Positions 10,508-32,712 are shown, numbered from the stretch's first letter. The stretch is DNA of 64,000 nt from Zygnema circumcarinatum (GCA_037447605.1 CM074808.1:3040316-3104315); one strand, 5' to 3'. Made by a program: numbers and translations. Notes: generated by a model not told the origin, from the letters alone.

Positions 10508-12819
10508 CTCATTAACATCTTCCTGTACTGGACTTTACTTGCATACTGACTCTCCTACTTTGCTTTTGGCTCGTGTTGAACAGGGAATCGCTTCAGCCAT
10601 GAAAGCGGGAGGAGCAGAGGGCGGCCAGCTATGATGAGGTCATCTGGAGAGTGAACTGCATTCATTTGACGTTGATGGCAGCCGCCAATAGACCTTGATG
10701 AATCAGGCAGCGGGAGATGCAAAAGCTGCAGCAGGACCGGGGAGGGGTCGCAGGATGGAGGAGCGAATTTCAAGTGACTTTGCCATAGATTCTGCAACTT
10801 GATTTTACGTTTTACCGGCGGGATTTGGCATGATTTCTTGCGATTTTGTTCCCCGCCCGGTGGGAGGAAGCGTGCATACATGTACATAGGGTCGGTCTGC
10901 ATTTTTTTTGGTCATTGAACTGCAGCTTGACAGCCATTCCATCACAGAAAATTTCCACACTGAAGGGCTAAATGGGCGCTACGGCGAGGTTGGATGTCCA
11001 TGAGACTTTGAGCATGTAAAAAAGGTCCGGTCTGCTGGAAAGGCTTTTGGATTGCTGTGGAATGGCCTTTCACTGCCATGTCAGGAAACAAAGCTGAGCT
11101 TCGGAGCATCTGAACACGCTGAATAACAAGGATCCTGCATGGCGTGGATGATGTGATTGTGGCGTGTATGTTTAGTGGTTTCTCTAGGGCCAGTTTGTTT
11201 TCCTTCTGATGGAAATGTTTGAATTCCGTGCTGTGAGCAAAAGTATAATGTAAAATTCTCTCACAGGCAGTGTTTGCGAACGACCAAAACTAGCAAAAAA
11301 AAAACAACCATGAGAGGACAGCATGTGCGCAAAGTAAAGCAGGGGCCGGAGTGCACAGCGCACAGTGATTCCATAGCAAAAGCTACACATAATGAAGCGA
11401 CAAAATTTGTATTGGAATCTCACTCTAGTTTGCATTGCTCTCACGTGGCAAGGTCAGAGGACGAATAGGAAGACGCTGTTTTACAGCTCTATTCCTCTCC
11501 CTGCTAGCGACAAATAAGTTACAAACGAAGGGAATTTATACCATTGAGTAGGCCCACCTCCAGTATTTGTTTGTTAGTGCGACAACCCAAAACATGTACA
11601 ATATGATTGTATCGCAACCAACACAAATAAAAGAAAAGAAGTGGGGGGGCGACCACTCTGGTAGCCATGCGCCTTTACAGAGGAGTCTTGGGAACAAAAA
11701 AGGCCGTCAAGCTCCCTTGTTTTAGCACTGGAGCTTTGGACCGCTTCTGGCACGCGGGCAGGACGTCAGTGGCCGCCCTCTTCATGCTCGAAGGGAGCTG
11801 ACCTTCCTGCACAGATGAAGGTACAGTTTGCCACATTTTTCAAAGGACAGATGTAGAAGGGTAATGGATAGGATGGGTGGACGGAATACTCTCGTCTCTG
11901 TGACAGGGTGTTGTGCCCTTCAGAAGTGGGAGAGATCAGCATGCTTACTTTTTCTGCTGGGGAGTGCAAACGCGTCACTTCGGCTGCTTTTGTCGCTTCC
12001 GGATTCATCTCATGTTGTGCCATTTGTCTCTTCAAAAATGACGGCATTTTCTGCGTGGAGATCTGCGTTGCATCTGCAGGCTGCCCAGATTCCAACCACA
12101 CGGAGGTAGGTTTTCAGTTACTGACACACAAAGAGCTTTTGGGTTTCGGCTCATGAAGTAGAAGGGCACTTAAGTCTTTTGCGAATACTCCGTTGCAGAG
12201 AGGGAAAGGGTACGTGGTGGGTCTAACATGTCAGAAGTTTTAGTCAAGTGCAGCACAGGAGGTGCCTGCAGCCACAACCATGCTTTATGGCTGGGACGAC
12301 ATGTTTAGAATCCTATACAATGGCACGTGACATAGAGAATCTTGCCTCTCCTTTGTCGACAGATAACCGCCTACTTACCTCATCGCTTCAAGCGTATTCC
12401 TGATTTTGGCTATTAATTTGTGAACACATTTGTACGTGAAAGTCGTTGAGAGACGACAAGAAGTTAAGGCTTATAGCACATAAAAAAGAGACTGTCACAA
12501 TCATGTCCTTGAATTTTGGGTCCTTGACCCGGACATGCTGTTGTTTCTACCCCAAGACTAAAACAATCGATGAATTCCTGAAACTCAGCACCGACTATTT
12601 CCTCGAATAACTCAGTAATGTTCTGGTGTTCTCACCATTGCCGAAGACCCTTCCAGGGCTTGAATAGGTCCATGATGTCCGCTTTCGACTTGAAACCTAT
12701 GAGACGTTCCAATGTTTGGCCAAAGACAGTAAATAGCGTTAGTCAACACTAGTTGAAAACAAAAATCTCAAAACTGAGGATTACGATTTTGGATACGATG
12801 CAAGTTTTGTCCTTACTCC
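10508..12819. other. Gene-free spacer
   Basis: No exon is recognised. Open frames of about 110 codons on both strands at 10555-10902 and 11766-12109 have no domain I know and no consistent splice partners. The spacer includes the 3' flanks of the WWE gene (plus) and of the CHD gene (minus). Confidence 0.45.
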
Positions 12820-22065
<9,246 letters not shown>

Positions 22066-23122
22066 ATAAATCGAAACACGGAGTCGACCGTTTAGCTATC
22101 CTTCACTTTCTTCGCGTTCTTCAGCAAAAAAAACCGTGTCCAAGTGCCTTCTCCCACCTTCCCTATCTCCACATTCCCAGAAAACAATCGCCTATAGTCG
22201 CCACAGCGAGACCGCCAGCCCTCCCCTCCCCTCCGCCTTCCCCTGCAGCGCCCTCCCCCCCTTCTCCCCTCCGTGGCCTGGCGCCCCCTCCCCCCTTTTT
22301 GGGTTCCAAACTTTTTTCGAAGTTTGAACCTTTGGCGCCGCGCGCGCTTCCAAATTGCGCCAAAACGCGTGGAACCTTACCGTACGGTTCGTACATCTCC
22401 TCAAGGGCATGCCAAGTGTCCCATAGTGGCATATCAACCGTTGGATGGCCGCGAGCGTGATCTTGTGGACGGTCCAGATTGCAGCTCAGTAGATTTACGG
22501 AACTGCACGATCTTGGATCTATGTGTGATTTGAAAAATATCAACGGTGCGCCGTCCCGTGCAACAGAGAAACTGAGGCGGCACTGAACTGGCCGGCAGTA
22601 CATGCAGCGGAGGACGCTGACTGGTTGAAGAGTCGAGGTCGTTCGTCCCCTTGACATGTCTGATGTCCGTCAACGTCCTTCGGAGAGGTACTGTACTATA
22701 CTCATTAGGGTACCGTACTGTTGGCAGTTGGTGGGTCAGTCTTTCAGCTTCTGTCAGCTTGCCTACTGCAGTGCCTCCTGGTACTGCAACTATCGTGCAA
22801 TAGCACGTAGGTGAAAGGCACAAATGTCATCTCTGCATCTGTTTTTTTTCTCCAATTTCGAGCACCTTTTCCTTTTTGGGTGCATTGGTTGTTCTGTACG
22901 AGTCCTCGATCCCTAGCTCGCAGCTTATCATCTTTCAATTCAGCATATTTGGTGGTTTGTATTAGCTGAATTTTCGGCTAGAGCAGTGTCAAATAGCTTT
23001 TTAAGGCTTTATGGAGATATTGTACAGTTTTTACTGTTAACAATCATTGCTGATCCGCCCTCGTATACAACAGACTGGGAAGACGATTATCTTGGAGGTG
23101 AAATTGGAAGGATATTCGTGAA
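22066..23122. promoter_or_regulatory. Bidirectional spacer between CHD and SLC13 genes
   Basis: The two genes are transcribed away from each other from this 1.06-kb spacer. The CHD-proximal part (22200-22300) is a CT/CCTCC-rich run, and a CGTACGG palindromic word lies near 22380. No clear TATA box is seen on either side. Confidence 0.5.
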
Positions 23123-26100
23123 ATGAGTGGTCTTGCGATAAAGCGCGGGCTTAGGAGGTGTGGAGCGGCCTCATGGGAGGTCACAGCATCCGCATTGCTG
23201 AATTTGTGGGAGTATCGAAAGTTGATGACGATTGTTGCTGGACCATCTGCTGCCTTCTTCGTTTCAAGGATTGGACAAGGCGATGTTAATACTGTAAAGG
23301 TTTTTAGAATGGCAGGTGTTCTGGTATGGATGGCTATGTGGTGGCTCACTGAGGTACAATACCACTTTTTCCGATAAACTTCTTGAAGAAAGAGTAAAAT
23401 AAGGAAATGGATATTCACTTAACACTTTAATCTTTTTGCAATCCTCATTCCATGATGTATTCATTGTTAAGCGAATGGGTATTTCTCTAATCATGGAACC
23501 ACTTTATGAATTCTACACTAGCTCAGTGATGAAACACCCTAAAATTACACACGAAATCACACACAAATTAATGCACGTATTCCACCATCTTCAAAACGCC
23601 TGTCGACTCGTTTAGTTTTCACTTTCTTTTGCTAAAAGAGTACCCTCTTGGTGTAAGGAATCGATAAACTCCTTTAGTATAATGTTCCTTAGGTCCTGAG
23701 CTCTGAACTCACTTCAAGTATGTATAGCGAGTGCTGCTTCAACTAATTACCACTCATTATTCGCAGGCAGTCCCAGCTCCTATCACTGCACTTCTTCCCC
23801 TTCCCCTGTTCCCTCTTTCAGGAATCCTCGCTCCGGATGACGTCGCAAAAGCATACTGGAATGACATTGTGGTCCTTTACTTTGGATCCCTCGTGGTTGC
23901 CCTTGCCATTGAAAGGTATGATCCTCCTAATTCAGGTTTAGTATAGCGAAAGGCAGGCCAACTAACGAGATTCCTCCTTGCCCGCCTGGAATGAGAACAT
24001 GTCGATGGAAGAAAACAAAATGCAGCCCATTGGAGGTCTGAGTCATCACCAAGCACTGCAAATAAATTGGAAGGCAGAACAGATTGAACCTTGACCATTA
24101 TTGCACAGTGGACGTCAGGCTTTGCTGTCTACTTCAAAGCAATGTGTGTTCGATTCGCTCTATGGAGAAAAAGTCGGTTATTGACGACTAGGGACTAGCG
24201 TAACAGATGATCACACGCACTCCAGCCACTGGGTTTTTTTTTTTTTTTTTTTTTTTTCTTTAGATTGGGTTGTATTGGTTGTGCCCACATCCCCCTCGGG
24301 TGAAATTCTTTGTTTGCAGATGGAAGGTGCATCGGCGGCTCGCTTTGGGACTCTTGCTTTCTCTTGGGTCACGAGTTACAAACCCCCGGCTCCTTTTGCT
24401 TGGTTTCATCAGCTGTACGGGCATTCTTTCCATGTTTATGTCGAACACAGCCACTTCTATCATGTGCGTTATTCTAAGCCTCCCTTCATCTTTATGTGTT
24501 CCCACCTTTTTAACTTTGAAGCTGACACTCGAGTACAGTTAGGGAGCAGCCTGCATTCCTGCCTTTGATTGCTCCGCCCTTCTTTGCCCGGTTATCTACA
24601 TGGGGAACCGGAGAGAGGGAGAGGCACCTCAATTCCTTTGTAAGGAGTTGGCGTGTGTTCACGTTTCTGGACAGCATCCATAGCATTTGCAGTCAGAGTA
24701 CGCACCAGATTAGATGTGCTAAGTATATTTTAGCCTGATAATGCCTACACGAGGTCCTGTTGCCTGCCCTTCTCTTTCCTTCGTCTGACCCTCCTTGTCG
24801 TCCCGAATTGTCATCAGGATGGTGCCCATGGCAGTGGCTGTTCTGCATAAAGTTCGGCGCAATGCAAATGGCATCGCCATGCATGAAATTGCCATTGCGA
24901 CTCAACCATCCAACAATTCAGGAAGCACCGCAGAGGACGGCGAGACAACCAAGGAACAGATGGATGTGAACCTGGACAGTCCTCTACATGCAGCCGTGAT
25001 TCCGCTCCGTCCTGAGGACAATCTGCAGGTGCATGACCATGGCCCTTACGCCAACAACGGCAACAATTACAAGCACCCATTTGTAGCGTTGCCGTTTGGG
25101 GGCGATGAAGGCTGGCCTGATTCAAAGGAGGAAGGTTTTGAAGAGTCCCCTATGGCTATGTCTGCGGGAGAGCATCTTGAACATGAGGACGCGGAGGCTG
25201 AGACGGGGAATGGTGATCGCCGGCGGACAGGTCGAGCGTCTGATGTCATTGTGAAGAGTCGTTTGGCAGACTTGGATGACCCTGTAACGCAGTATTGTCG
25301 AGCGGTAAGCAGAGCATGGCATTGCTTTGGGTCCCCAAGTAGATCTTTATCTACTCGTGAAAGTAACATGAAGGGGAGTTTTGTCGAAAGTGGGAGCATT
25401 TTTGGCTTCTGGGGCATGTGTTCGATAGGGTTTTCGTGCAACATCGCAGCTCTTGTTTGTACAAGGCCAGGTTGTTATCCTGCATTCAATATAATCTTTC
25501 GAGACTGGCAGTTTGAGATTCACTTTGATGGATGTATTTTTCCGGCTGCAGATTGTCCTTGGCATCGCATATGCGGCATCAGTTGGGGGCATGGGTTCGC
25601 TCACGGCAGCTGTGAGTGCGTTCTTTGGTCAAATGATCACCCTCAGATGACCAGATCATAGTCAGTTTCCGTTAAGTTTGCCAGCACCTGTGAGAAAGAG
25701 GGACGCACACTTCCCTATAGCCATGTCAATCCATTCTGCCCTTCCGTTCAGGGAGAGAAAAGAGAGCAAAAGATACAGCAAGAGGGAATGGGAAGAAATC
25801 TGATCGCCCCGGTTACATTCGCCTCCCAAAAAGCCAACCTTTGTCTCCACCCCATCGGGCTGCCCAGGGCCCCAACCTCATCCTCGCCGGCACCTTCAGC
25901 CGCATGTTCCCAGAGGCCCCGCGCATCTCCTATGTCAATTGGCTCGCATTCGGCTTCCCTCTCTGCCTGCTCTTCCTCGTCATTCTATGGGCAGTCCTCT
26001 GCGTTATATACTGCCCGCCTGTCAGTGTGCCCGTCATACGCGCAGCTCTTGATCGTTCGGTTTTGGAGCAAGAATATGCACGGCTCGGTATGCCTCAGAG

Positions 26101-28630
26101 AACCCAACAGACCTGTCATGTAGTCAGTTCTGGATGGAAATGAAGCTGTCAAGTACATAGACCTGTTCTGGATGTTCCCGTTCCTTCATAGCTAGATCGA
26201 AGATGGGTGTATAAATTTCCAGAAGGTCAGCATTCTTCTTCATTGCTTCTCGCATGGAGTGCACGATGTGTGGGAGGCCTTCGATTTCGGAAGTGGTGGG
26301 GAAAAACTGCGTTTTCTTTTCTCACAGCTGTCCTGAAGCTCAGCAATCTTCCTTGGCTAACCGTTCAGAGTTTTGGACTTGGGGGGTGGGTTGCAGGCTC
26401 AGTCAAGTTTGCGGAGAAAGCAGTCCTTTGCGACTTTGTGGTGCGCTCTTTTCGTCCACGTGGTTTCGCATTTTTAATGACATACATATGTGTGCTATCC
26501 CCCTGACATGTATGAAATAGGAGGTTCTGCTTTTGTTTTTACTGCCTGAGAAGGAAGAAAGTGGCAGTGGGGATTAGAGCAATCTGCTAGCAGCTAAGTG
26601 AAACTGCGAATTTTAGTTTTCCTTGTACCTCTTCAACGAGGATCTTTGCACAACATACATTCGACCCTTGTTGTCTCACCTAATCGTGCCTACTGGGGAG
26701 GGAAGCTATTTTTCGGACATTGAATTTGGGCAGGTTTTATCGCTTTTATGGCTGACTCGAAATCCTGGCAGCGGAATGTTTGGGTGGGCAATGCTCTTTG
26801 ACAAGGACAAGGTTGCGGGGGACGGTACAGCCAGTGTGAGTTGGCAGCTTTGCGGCTTTGGAGAACTAAGCTTTACCGATTGAATTGTCTTTCAAATGCA
26901 AGGAAATGGAAGGTCTACTTTCATTCTAAGCTATGAATATCCTTCGCATCGTCCTTTAGCCACGCTAAAGATACTCCAGACATGGAGCAGGTCATATACC
27001 AGCTGTCATTGTTCTTTTCTTGTGCTCTTTCAGTGACCCTCTTATAGCATGTTACCAACCCTGGGAACTTATCGCTGCTTTCTCCACCAAAGCGAAAGGT
27101 TTTGCAGTGGCTCCCTCTCCTCTTCTCTCCCTCTCCTCTCTGGCCTCACTCCTGCCCTCTGCTCTGCTGCAGGCCCTCTGCGCCATCGTGCTGTTTGTGA
27201 TCCCCTCCCTTTCGGGGAAGCCGCGGCAGATGCTCATGGACTGGGAGACATGCCGGACCATGCCTTGGGACATTGTGCTTCTTCTCGGAGGAGGTGCACC
27301 GCCTTCCCCCTCCGCACCTTGTTGTTTCGTTTAAGGAATGAATGCCCTGACTCAAGATGCCCTTCCCTTCCCTCCCCTTCCCTTCCTTCCCTTCCCTTCC
27401 CTTCTCTTCCCTTCCCTTCCCCTTCCCTTACCCTTATCCTTACCCTTACCCTTACCCTTACCCTTACCCTTACCCTTACCTTTACCCTTACCCTTACCCT
27501 TACCCTTACCCTTACCCTTACCCTTACCCTTACCCTTACCCTTACCCTTACCCTTACCCTTACCCTTACCCTTACCCTTACCCTTACCCTTACCCTTACC
27601 CTTACCCTTACCCTTACCCTTACCCTTACCCTTACCCTTACCCTTACCCTTACCCTTACCCTTACCCTTACCCTTACCCTTACCCTTACCCTTACCCTTA
27701 CCCTTACCCTTACCCTTACCCTTACCCTTACCCTTACCCTTACCCTTACCCTTACCCCCCCCCCGCGCCTGCGCTCGCCCCCGCCCTTGCCCTTACCCTT
27801 ACCCTTACCCTTACCCTTACCCTTACCCTTACCCTTACCCTTACCCTTACCCTTACCCTTACCCTTACCCTTACCCTTACCCTTACCCTTACCCTTACCC
27901 TTCCCCCTACCCTTCCCTTACCCTTTCCCCTCTCTCCTCCCTCCCCTCTCCCCTCCTGCACAGGGTTCGCTCTCTCAGCCGGCGTGGCCAGCAGCGGGCT
28001 GTCCGCGTGGATAGGCGAGCACCTGTCCTCCCTCCGCCGCGTCCCCGCCCTCTGCATTCCGCCCCTCCTCGCGCTCGCCGTCACGCTCGGGACGGAGGTC
28101 GCCTCCAGCAGCGCCTCCGCCACGGTCCTCCTCCCTCTCCTCGGGGGCCTCTCCCTCTCCGTGGGCCGCCACCCCCTCCTCCTCATGCTGCCCGCCACCA
28201 TCGCCTGCTCCTTCGCCTTCATGCTGCCCGTGGCCACCGCTCAGAACGCGGTGGCGTACTCCACGGGGTTTCTCAAGCTGAGGCATCTTCTGCTTCCCGG
28301 CATCTTCCTGAACCTTATTGGTGTGTTGTTAATCAGCATCACGGTGCCGTCATTGGGTATGTTTGCAACTACTATGGGGGGCTCTCTCCTTGGGGTTGGT
28401 TTGATTTAGGAAGTCGCTACTCTTTTGGTTGCTGTGTATGGCTTCTTTTGAGCTTCATGATGAGGCTATGGGTGGAGACATGGAGGTGAGAGAGGCAGAG
28501 CATGATGATGGATGTCCGTTTCCTGTATGCAGGACAAGTGATTTTTAGGGTTCTGGACGATCCGTCGCAATATAGCTGGTACGTCGACGCGAAGGGACTT
28601 TTGAGTGCTAATTCGACCGCAGTTCCATAG
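23123..28630 (+). CDS. SLC13-family dicarboxylate/anion transporter (tonoplast dicarboxylate transporter-like)
   Basis: Eleven exons join in frame to 682 residues: 23123-23353, 23767-23915, 24320-24463, 24818-25304, 25552-25611, 25868-26087, 26397-26440, 26734-26835, 27173-27293, 27964-28356 and 28533-28630. Family marks include WMAMWWLTE followed by AVPAPITALLPLPLFPLSGI, FMSNTATSIMMVPMA (the conserved SNT/anion-binding hairpin), IAYAASVGGMGSLTA, GPNLILAG, FAEKAVLCDFV, WLTRNPG and DIVLLLGGGFALSAGV. The second SNT-like hairpin is TEVASSSASATVLLPLL. SLC13 proteins move di- and tricarboxylates or sulfate across membranes; plant tDT acts at the vacuole. Exon 4 encodes a hydrophilic loop of roughly 140 residues (about 190-330), rich in Glu, Asp and Asn, which makes the protein longer than usual. 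Intron 9 contains a large hexanucleotide array. The substrate cannot be read from sequence. Confidence 0.9.
27428..27905. repeat. (CCCTTA)n hexanucleotide array in SLC13 intron 9
   Basis: Roughly 70 units of CCCTTA are nearly perfect from 27428 to about 27755. A C-rich interruption covers about 27756-27787, then the array resumes to about 27903. The opposite strand is (TAAGGG)n. It differs from TTAGGG and TTTAGGG telomere repeats. It lies inside the intron 27294-27963, just after a CT-rich run. Confidence 0.95.
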
Positions 28631-28989
28631 TTTTTTCAGTTCCTGTAGGTAGAATGGCCCCCCTCAGACACGCACACATTAGGTCTGTGTGGAGAGGAAA
28701 AATATATATATTTATGCGGTGCGACCGCTGCTACGCTTTTTGGCTTTTTGGCTTATTAGGTAAATCTGCGCATGTCCAGCTTAAATTAGGAGTGCATTCT
28801 GGTTCAGATTTTTTTTTTTTTTGTAATTAGGTCAAAGGAGGTGGAGAGAGTAGGGCGGGCAGGTTCATCTGGAGGCTGATTGTGGCTTCCCTCCATTCTT
28901 TTTTTTCTGTTTTGAACACTCATTTTTTCTTTTTGCGACGTGACCATATACTCGCCGCCTTTAAGTCTGTTGTTGTCCCCAAGCTGAGA

Positions 28990-29085
28990 ATCCTCCTACG
29001 AACCCTAAAACCCTGTAACCCTAAAAGCCTGAATTCCTAAATCCCTACAAACCCTATAAACCCTCAAGCCCTAACAAATAAAAGT
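28990..29085. repeat. Degenerate telomere-like (AACCCTAAA) stretch
   Basis: Several imperfect CCCTAAA/CCCTAA words follow each other (ACCCTAAAACCCTGTAACCC and so on). Similar short stretches lie at 34660-34695 and 61075-61130. They could be interstitial telomere relics or clustered telo-box promoter words. Confidence 0.5.
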
Positions 29086-29169
29086 GCAATCGCCTACCAC
29101 ACGCCTGCAGCCGGTGCACCTCCCCCGTACGGACGAGCCCTAAGCTCTAGGCCCTAGGCCATAGACAAG

Positions 29170-29505
29170 CATTCTTAGATAAGGTAATTTGTCTTAAGAT
29201 AAGGAATTTCCCTTAAATTAGTCTTGGGAAAACTTTATGTTGTGATTACCAAATGCACAAGCGTTTTGATTGATTGGTAAAAAAACCAATTTATAAGAGC
29301 CGAAGAGTTTGCACCAATTTGTAAGGCCGTGTTGCCACCAAGTAGAGTTCCTGTACATGTGATGACATCGCCATCGTGAGTGCAATGCCAATTCATCATT
29401 AATTCAGCGTTATTTTAGCCCTCCGTAAACATCTCTCAATTCGTCCCTTATACAAGCATTACGATATTTAAGGGACGGCCTTATTTGACGATGCCTGGCC
29501 ATAGA
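29170..29505. mobile_element. Repeat family A element (short TIR-like), copy 1
   Basis: The core 29236-29395 (ATTACCAAATGCAC..., TTGATTGATTGGTAAAAAA, GAAGAGTTTGCACCAATTT, CATCGCCATCGTGAGTGCAA) matches 49825-49985. The flanks form weak inverted ends with ATAAGG...CTTAA near 29173 and its complement near 29465-29500. No target duplication could be fixed. It is non-coding, so non-autonomous. Confidence 0.55.
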
Positions 29506-30124
29506 CCCTTAGGCGTGCCGTACCGAGTTCTGTCACGTGCTACAGTTTGCTGTAATCTCACCGTTCCCGTCCAACGTGAACTTCAACTTCAGAACCACGC
29601 GAAATGTGCCATTCGCTGTAAAACAAATTTATCGATCCGTGATGACATGGAACCTCGCCTAGGCGTCGCCTCCAAAGATCGGGTGACTCTTCCAAGAAGT
29701 GCGCGCGCGGCTGCCACGTGGCAGCGCTGCAAGGTCTGCTTCCGCCCTCGGCCTGCCGCCATGGCGGCATGGCGGCGAGGGAGAAGCGCCTGCTTGCTTC
29801 CGCAATGGCACGTGCCTCGTTCTCAGTGTCCGAGACATCGTTGTTTCTGCGCCATGTGGCCCAACCGATCTGCTTTCCTCATTCTTGGAGCGCGCAAAGA
29901 AGATGCTTTGTTGCAAGAGGAATGGCGTCTTGCATGGCGGAGCTTTCGAGGTTCAAGCTCTTGTATTGAATTCTGAAATCGAATGAAGAGGGAGGTAGGG
30001 CTTCGCAGCCTTCCAAGCTCACTATCCTGCTTCAAGTGCTTCAAGTGGTAGGCAGGTGTAGTTATTGCTCTGACAGGCTTAAGAAGAGTGGAAAAGACTT
30101 CCAGTATCCTTGCAGACGAGAGCC

Positions 30125-32712
30125 ATGGCGGTTCTCAGTGTATTTTTTCTTTCTTTTCTCAGCTATGTGGTGACTGCGCATGCGCTTGTGCCACAAGACG
30201 GTGCCAGTTATTCTAGGGAGCCTACTCATTACAACTATTCTCTGCATATCCTTAATAGCCATATGGTGCTGGATAGCTCTGCAGGCTCTGTTCGAATCTG
30301 GCATCCAAAAGACAACCCTGCTTTACGCGAGGAGGGCGCATGTATAGCGCACATATCTTTGGAGTCGCGTGTGCTGACTTTTCCCGCATACTTCGGCACC
30401 AATAATGTGCTTTACGTACTGCACGGTGGGACTCTGTGATTGGAACTGTTCAAAGGATGCGATTCACAAAGAATTTTGAAAATGTAGAAGTGCTGGATTC
30501 AAGTTTCTGCTTGTCCAGCCAACCAAACATGCAAAAATAGCCTAGAAGGTAAAGCTATTCTCGAATGCGGGAAAGTCACCAGGCAGTCTCCAGGTCGCCG
30601 TCTTCGTCAAAAAATGTTTTCTGACGAAATTCGGGGGGTTGATTCAGAAGTTTCATCATTGTGGGTGTTGAACGTTCTCCTTGGCTCACGGATTCTAACC
30701 TTGGGACGTGTCGACTTCGTGCAGGCTCTGGAAGAATTGGTGTGGTTCATAAAACTGGAACATCAGAAAAAGATTTGAAAGAAGGCGACATTTATGCACT
30801 TGGTGCTGGCCAAGTGGCGTACTTGATAAGCACGAATAGCACTGTCCTCTTCCAAGCCTATGTGCTTTTGAAGGCGCCCCTGCACAAGCGGCTTGATGAG
30901 CGAATTTACCAGGTGCTTGTCATTTCCTTCCCCCCCTGTCTGGCCATTGTATCAAATGACACTCCTAGAGAAGGAAAAGCAGATTGCATTCTGGCGCTGG
31001 ATTGGATTTTTTTGTTGGTAGGATGCTATTTTCCTTTATTTATTCATATTGCAACTTAAAGGTTTTTGTATGTGGCAAGTATATTTTTTAGACTTACCAC
31101 GCTCTTGGTTGCAATTTTCAGCCATTTTTCTTAGCCGGTGGTCGTGAGCCAAAAGGGATCCTTGGAGCATTCGACGAAGAAATCCTTTCCCAGTCCTTTA
31201 AGGTACATTCTTTACTCTTGTGTGTATCTGCAAGAGACTTCGGAAAACCTTCCGCCACACATGCACGTCACTGTCTGGTTGTATTTTGACACTGCAGTTA
31301 GCTTTACGAGCTCGGTAACCTGTGGATATCTAGCCGTTGATGATTTTTTCATGGCCGATAGGAAAGCTGTTGGATATGTGTTAAGCATGCATGCTTAGCC
31401 TGGTTACAGACCTTGAACCTTTTGTCGTGTGAATAACCGCCGAATATGGTCATGCAGGTCAGGAAAGATGACGTGGACATCCTTACATGGCAGAAGAGTG
31501 GGCCTTTCATACGGCTGCCTGAAGGCCATCCCCTTTTAAAACCTTCTCCCATTTCACTTTCAACGTGGTTTACGAGTTGGTTGAAGGTGCAATCAAACTT
31601 AATACACCCGCCTGCTTGCCAGTCTGCCTTTCTTAAGGGCTTTACTAGTCGGCTAAGGCCAATCCCATTATGTCTATTTTTCTGGTTACGCCAGCCATAA
31701 CCCATCTGATATGATTAGACATCTGAATTTCGTGTTTTTCTTTCCTTTACAATTGCTATTTCTAAGCTTGTGCTCTGTGTAAGATTTCACTCTATTTTTT
31801 GCTTTTGCCGGTATTCCAGTATGGAGCTGATGATGATGATGATGTGCCGGAGCCATACAATATCCTTGAGGAGGACCATGATGTGGACAGCGACAGTGGT
31901 TGGTCCACTGTTATCCATGCAAAAAAGTTTGGACTTCTTAAGAAAGTGGACCTTGGCGCGTTTGCTGTCTCCCTCAGGCCGGTGAGGTCTAGTTAACGTG
32001 CATCTTGATTCTTCCTTGCCCACTCTGCTGTACAGTTCCTTTCTTGCAAATTGAGCACAACAAAAAGCCGTGGTGTACCACTCCGGAGGATGTGAGCTGG
32101 TCATTCACGGATCGTGGGGAATGTGTTGCAGGCTGCACAAATTGCTCCCCATTGGAATTCTCACACGACAGAAATTGTGATTGTGACGAGGGGAAGTGGC
32201 TGGTTTGAAGTGGCTCATCCTAATGGCTCTGCCATCCTCAGCAAAGCTCTGAAGAAGGGAGACATCTTTGTTGTGCCTCGATTTCATCCCGTTGTAGAAC
32301 AAGGCTCTCGTGCGGATGTCTTGGAATTTGTAGGCTTTACTACGTCAGCAACATCCAAGCCTCCATCCTTCTTGGCAGGTAGTGCTGACTTCTGGAGCTC
32401 TTTCCGCATTTGCTTTTGTTTTTTGCTTTTTTTATCCCTCCACCTCTTATGTCCTCCTTTCATAAAGGTTTAAATGCGGGTCTGAGAGATAAATTTCGTT
32501 ATGATGCATCAGGTTCAAATTCAGTGCTTCGAGGATTCAAGGGAAGTGTGCTTGCTGCCATATTCGACGCTCCCAAGGACCGCATCAAGGACTTCCTGAA
32601 TGCTCAGGACGAAGCGGTCATCATTTCACCAAATGTGACCCGGCGCGGCAATCCAGCAAAAAAGCTTATAGACTGGTTCGGGAACGCCTTGCTTGCCGAT
32701 GCGTACATGTGA
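30125..32712 (+). CDS. Vicilin-like bicupin with signal peptide
   Basis: Seven exons join in frame to 450 residues: 30125-30425, 30725-30912, 31122-31202, 31458-31586, 31820-31981, 32132-32378 and 32468-32712. Residues 1-20 (MAVLSVFFLSFLSYVVTAHA) are a signal peptide, so the product enters the secretory route. Cupin 1 has SHMVLDSSAGSVRIW, NNVLYVLHGSGRIGVV and GDIYALGAGQVAYL. Cupin 2 has APHWNSHTTEIVIVTRGSG, GDIFVVPRFHPVVEQ and the ending FGNALLADAYM. This two-cupin order is that of 7S/vicilin-like globulins, which form storage trimers in seeds and have less-known relatives in seedless plants and algae. The metal ligands of germin-type cupins are not evident in cupin 1. Exon 5 carries a run of five Asp from a GAT repeat. 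The first ATG with a hydrophobic leader was taken as start. Confidence 0.88.

Noticed and set aside
27428-27905. Interstitial telomere array
   Set aside because: The unit is CCCTTA, whose complement is TAAGGG; it is not a rotation of TTAGGG or TTTAGGG.
27049-28489. Long open frames of more than 300 codons across the hexanucleotide array
   Set aside because: They encode only Leu-Pro, Leu-Thr or Tyr-Pro repeats; splicing exon 9 (ends 27293) to exon 10 (starts 27964) restores the conserved LLGGGFALSAG.
32040-32092. Extra cupin exon (FLQIEHNKKPWC...)
   Set aside because: It does not keep phase with its neighbours, and direct joining of 31981 to 32132 gives the conserved SLRPAAQIAPHWN.
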